Positions 5,895 to 8,255 of a stretch of 8,255 bases of DNA are shown piece after piece. A program made the position numbers and the translations under genes. How positions within the stretch are numbered: the stretch's first letter is position 1; every line of letters begins with the position of its first letter. The notes under the pieces are model-generated. The model saw only the letters and a list, made by a program, of their open reading frames with translations, did not search any database and had not been told where the DNA came from. The DNA comes from Planctomycetota bacterium (GTDB lineage: Bacteria > Planctomycetota > UBA1135 > GCA-002686595), in the NCBI GenBank assembly GCA_027623615.1, contig JAQBVH010000105.1, positions 1 through 8,255 on the forward strand. The letters run 5' to 3'.

Positions 5895-7174
5895 TTGTGC
5901 CGCTCGAGGAAGTAGTCGGGCAGCAGGGTGTCGATGATCAGAAGGCCCTCACGCGTCGCGTGGATGCCGTCGTCCGCGAGGACCAGGTGTCCCTTGGCCG
6001 CTTGCTCGCGCAGGGGCTCGGCGAAGCGCTCCATGACGTTGACCCCGAACTTCTCCTGGAAGGGCCTGGGGTCGAGGTAGCCGAGCTTCATCTGCAACGA
6101 GAACTCGCGGATGAGCTGCTCCTCCTGATCGAGGGGTAACCCGCGCAGCACCGGTCGCTCGCCCTTCTCGATGCGCTCGAGGTAGGGGTCGAAGTGGTGC
6201 TCGTTCTGGTAGTGCACGCCGCCCAGGTGTCCGAACGAGCTGACGCCGAGGGCGATCATGTCCGCGCCGTGCCAGAGGGAGTCGCGATACACGAACGTCG
6301 CGCCCTCGCGATAGGCGGTGTACGCGCTGCCGATCGTGTAGCCCGCCTGCTCGAGCTCCGCGAAGGCCTCGAACACCCAGCGCCGCTTGGTCGGCCAGTC
6401 CGCGATCGGCGCCGCGACCTGGGAGCCGTCCTGCATGCGCTTGTACATGGTGGTGTTGTAGGGCACCTCCATCTGATAAACGGTCACGCTCTCGGGTCGC
6501 AGCTCGAGGGTGCGCTCGATGCAGTGCTTCCAGTTCTCGTCGGTCTCCCCCACCATGCCGGCGATCAGGTCGATGTTGACCTGCGGGAAGTCGCAGCCCT
6601 GGATGAAGCCCCAGGCGCGGTCGATCTCCAGCGCGCGATGGGCGCGGTTGTTCCACTCGAGGATATCCGCATCGAAGTTCTCGACGCCGAGGCTGAGGCG
6701 CGTGACGCCCAGCTCCTTCAACAGCTCGACCTTGCCCTCCTGCAGCGTGCCCGGCTCCGCCTCGAAGGCGATCTCACGCGCCGCTCCCCAACCCAGCCGG
6801 GACTGCAGACCCTCGAACAGGGTGCGCAGCTGCTCACGGGAGAGGTAGCTCGGCGTGCCGCCACCGAAGTACACGAAGTCGAGGTCACGCCCCTCGAGGT
6901 AGGGCGAGCCCAGGTACGCGTCGAGCTCCGTCAGGATCCCGTCGAGGTAGCGCCGGATCTGCGCGCTGTTCTTGTCCGTGTAGACCTTGAAGTAGCAGAA
7001 GTCGCAGCGCTTGCGGCAGAACGGCAGGTGGACGTAGAGGCCGATGGGCTTGTCCGCAGGTGGCCCGGAGAGCACGCGCTCGACCTCGCCGGCGTGCTCG
7101 GGCGTCCAGAACGAGAACGGCGGGTAGTTCGAGATGAAGTAGTTCCCGACCGTCGTGGAGTCGCTACCGCTCAA
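5876..7174 (-). CDS. HemN/HemW-like radical SAM protein (coproporphyrinogen III oxidase-family)
   Basis: Cytoplasmic radical S-adenosylmethionine enzyme of 432 residues. The CxxxCxxC cluster motif is at Cys53, Cys57 and Cys60 within LYVHLPFCRKRCDFCYF. Then come GGGTP at 104-108, FEAEPGT at 137-143, RLSLGVENFD at 159-168, NRAH at 176-179 and NIDLIAGMVGET at 200-211, all in the order seen in HemN/HemW proteins. The last 80 or so residues fit the HemN C-terminal domain. Two hallmarks are absent: the extra cysteine two residues after the cluster in HemN (here Phe62), and the HNxxYW heme motif of HemW (here VYRDSLW, 295-301). It should therefore not be named hemN or hemW. The start is TTG at 7174, chosen because it overlaps the upstream stop as TTGA, has GAGGAG five bases before it, and precedes the conserved-looking SNYPPFSFW. 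The open frame extends far upstream, but only as a shadow of the propeller gene. Confidence 0.92.
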   Translation of the reverse strand: MSGSDSTTVGNYFISNYPPFSFWTPEHAGEVERVLSGPPADKPIGLYVHLPFCRKRCDFCYFKVYTDKNSAQIRRYLDGILTELDAYLGSPYLEGRDLDFVYFGGGTPSYLSREQLRTLFEGLQSRLGWGAAREIAFEAEPGTLQEGKVELLKELGVTRLSLGVENFDADILEWNNRAHRALEIDRAWGFIQGCDFPQVNIDLIAGMVGETDENWKHCIERTLELRPESVTVYQMEVPYNTTMYKRMQDGSQVAAPIADWPTKRRWVFEAFAELEQAGYTIGSAYTAYREGATFVYRDSLWHGADMIALGVSSFGHLGGVHYQNEHHFDPYLERIEKGERPVLRGLPLDQEEQLIREFSLQMKLGYLDPRPFQEKFGVNVMERFAEPLREQAAKGHLVLADDGIHATREGLLIIDTLLPDYFLERHKGARYA

Positions 7175-8255
7175 CGCTTCTCCTCGGCCGGCTTGGGTCC
7201 GAAGCAGTACAGGCGCTTGTCGTTCGCGCCGACCAGGATGCGCCCGTCGACCACCGCGGGCGACGAGAAGATCGAACGTCCGATCTCGTACGACCACACC
7301 AGCTCGCCGTCGCTCAGGGTCAGGACGTACAGGATCCCGTCGCCCGAGCCGACCACGACCTTGTCGCCGCAGATGACCGGCGAGGCGTCCACCTTGCGGC
7401 GGGTCGGGTAGGTCCAGACCTTCTCGCCCTTGCCGCGGGTGACGCAGTGGATGTACTTGTCGCGCCCGCCGAACACGAGCACGTCGTCCGTGATCGCCGG
7501 CGAGCTGAAGAAGGGCTGGTTCGGGTGCGGGTAGACCCAGTCCGGCGCGCCGGTGCTCAGGTCGACCGCGACGAAGGCGTTGCCGTAGTGACCGAAGTAC
7601 GCGACCCCGCCCGCCAGGGCGACCGAGCCGGCCACATGGCACTCCGCGCCAAGCTCGACCTGGCGCGAGGCCTCGCCGGTGTTCAAGTCGACCACGTGCA
7701 GGATGGCGTCGCAGCCGCCGAAGACCGCCTGGTTCTCCCAGATCGCGGGTGTCCCGTTGACGTAGTTGGCGGTCGGGTAGCGCCAGACCAGCTCGCCTTC
7801 CGTCGACAGGCAGTAGAGGTGCGTGTCGTAGCTGCCGAAGACGATGCGCGTGTCGCCGTCCTTGGTCTGCACCGCGGCGGCCCCACCCATGATCTTGTCG
7901 TCGGTCTCGTAGCGCCACTTGCGCTCGCCGGTCCTGGCGTCGAGGGCATAGAGGAAGAAGTCGTTCGACCCGCAGTACACGACGCCGCCCGCCACCATGG
8001 GCGGGGCTTCGATCATGTCCTCGGTCTCGTGCTTCCAGACCTCCACGCCGTCCGCGAGCTTCACGCAGCGGATGAACTGGTCGTCCGAGCCGAAGTAGAC
8101 CAGCCCGTCCACGACGACCGGCGACGAGGTCACCGCGCCGCCGGCCTGCGCGGTCCACAGGATCTCGAACTCGTCCCCGAGGCTCCCGGCCGCCAGGCCG
8201 GTCTGGGCCGCGTCGCCACGGAACATGGGCCAGTCGCTGGACGCCGGCGCCTTCG
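7171..8255 (-). CDS. PQQ-type (BamB-like) beta-propeller repeat protein, N terminus cut by right edge
   Basis: About 360 residues are visible and form eight propeller blades of roughly 38 residues. Each blade follows the pattern SSPxxxDGxVYFGSxDxxLYxLDxxTGExxWxY. Examples are TSSPVVVDGLVYFGSDD, EAPPMVAGGVVYCGSND, FSSPAITDDVLVFGGRD and FSSPAVVDGRILVGANDK. The tryptophan strand before blade 1 (EFEILWTAQAGG) would close the last blade. No catalytic or cytochrome domain is seen, so this is a scaffold or binding propeller rather than a PQQ dehydrogenase. An ATG at 8226 begins MFRGDAAQTG, but the frame stays open to the edge and reads SSDWP just before it. DWPMFRGD is a familiar internal motif of exported propellers, so that ATG is probably internal and a signal peptide is probably outside the window. 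Its TGA overlaps the TTG start of the radical SAM gene, implying co-translation. Confidence 0.92.
   Translation of the reverse strand, partial: KAPASSDWPMFRGDAAQTGLAAGSLGDEFEILWTAQAGGAVTSSPVVVDGLVYFGSDDQFIRCVKLADGVEVWKHETEDMIEAPPMVAGGVVYCGSNDFFLYALDARTGERKWRYETDDKIMGGAAAVQTKDGDTRIVFGSYDTHLYCLSTEGELVWRYPTANYVNGTPAIWENQAVFGGCDAILHVVDLNTGEASRQVELGAECHVAGSVALAGGVAYFGHYGNAFVAVDLSTGAPDWVYPHPNQPFFSSPAITDDVLVFGGRDKYIHCVTRGKGEKVWTYPTRRKVDASPVICGDKVVVGSGDGILYVLTLSDGELVWSYEIGRSIFSSPAVVDGRILVGANDKRLYCFGPKPAEEKR
7180..7185 (-). promoter_or_regulatory. Shine-Dalgarno for the radical SAM gene
   Basis: GAGGAG on the minus strand ends five bases before the TTG at 7174 and lies in the Glu-Glu codons near the end of the propeller gene. 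Together with the TTGA overlap it decides the non-ATG start. Confidence 0.7.

Noticed and set aside
4099..5937. Plus-strand open frame of 612 codons spanning the glycosyltransferase, intergenic region and hydrolase
   Set aside because: It crosses an intergenic region and overlaps two real genes in the wrong frame, which is typical of GC-rich DNA without stops.
6194..7411. Plus-strand open frame of 405 codons opposite the radical SAM and propeller genes
   Set aside because: Val/Asp/Arg/Leu-rich antisense shadow with no motifs; the minus-strand proteins carry clear catalytic and repeat motifs.
7175..8158. Long N-terminal extension of the radical SAM frame, giving a 760-residue open frame
   Set aside because: It is Arg/Gly-rich shadow translation of the propeller gene. 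The propeller frame shows clear blade repeats over the same bases, and the TTG at 7174 has a good Shine-Dalgarno.

Overview
The window is gene-dense, very GC-rich bacterial DNA with strong GC at third codon positions, so nearly every frame stays open and many long open frames are only shadows. I read eight genes: six complete, and one cut by each window edge. The organism is most likely a Planctomycetota bacterium. That rests on remembered resemblance of several proteins (the FtsX-type permease, the small DMT-like membrane protein, the GT4 enzyme with a YCGSCLRDN start, and the HemN-like protein with an SNYPPFSFW start). It was not tested by a search.

Layout. (1) On the minus strand, a tightly packed four-gene run reads leftward from 3472: a hot-dog acyl-CoA thioesterase (3472-3023), a small five-helix EamA/DMT-like membrane protein (3022-2468), a LolD/MacB-type ABC ATPase (2463-1777) and a large FtsX-family permease (1780 to beyond the left edge). 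The junctions are 0 nt, 4 nt and a 4-nt GTGA overlap, which indicates one operon. (2) Upstream on the same strand is a GT4 glycosyltransferase (4875-3547), separated from the operon by 74 nt with a weak terminator-like hairpin at its stop codon. (3) A 187-nt divergent intergenic region (4876-5062) precedes a secreted alpha/beta-hydrolase on the plus strand (5063-5872). (4) The hydrolase converges, with a 3-nt gap, on a second minus-strand pair: an eight-bladed PQQ-type beta-propeller (from beyond the right edge to 7171) and a HemN/HemW-like radical SAM protein (7174-5876). These two overlap by TTGA, so the radical SAM gene starts with TTG.

How the genes may work together. The ATPase and permease form an ABC export or lipoprotein-release machine of the LolCDE/MacB class. 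The thioesterase and DMT-like protein are co-transcribed with it, but no shared pathway can be read from sequence. The propeller and radical SAM pair is the most intriguing unit. The two are translationally coupled, and the radical SAM protein lacks the extra cysteine of HemN and the HNxxYW heme motif of HemW, so its substrate is open. I saw no tRNA, rRNA, CRISPR, insertion sequence, phage or defence genes.
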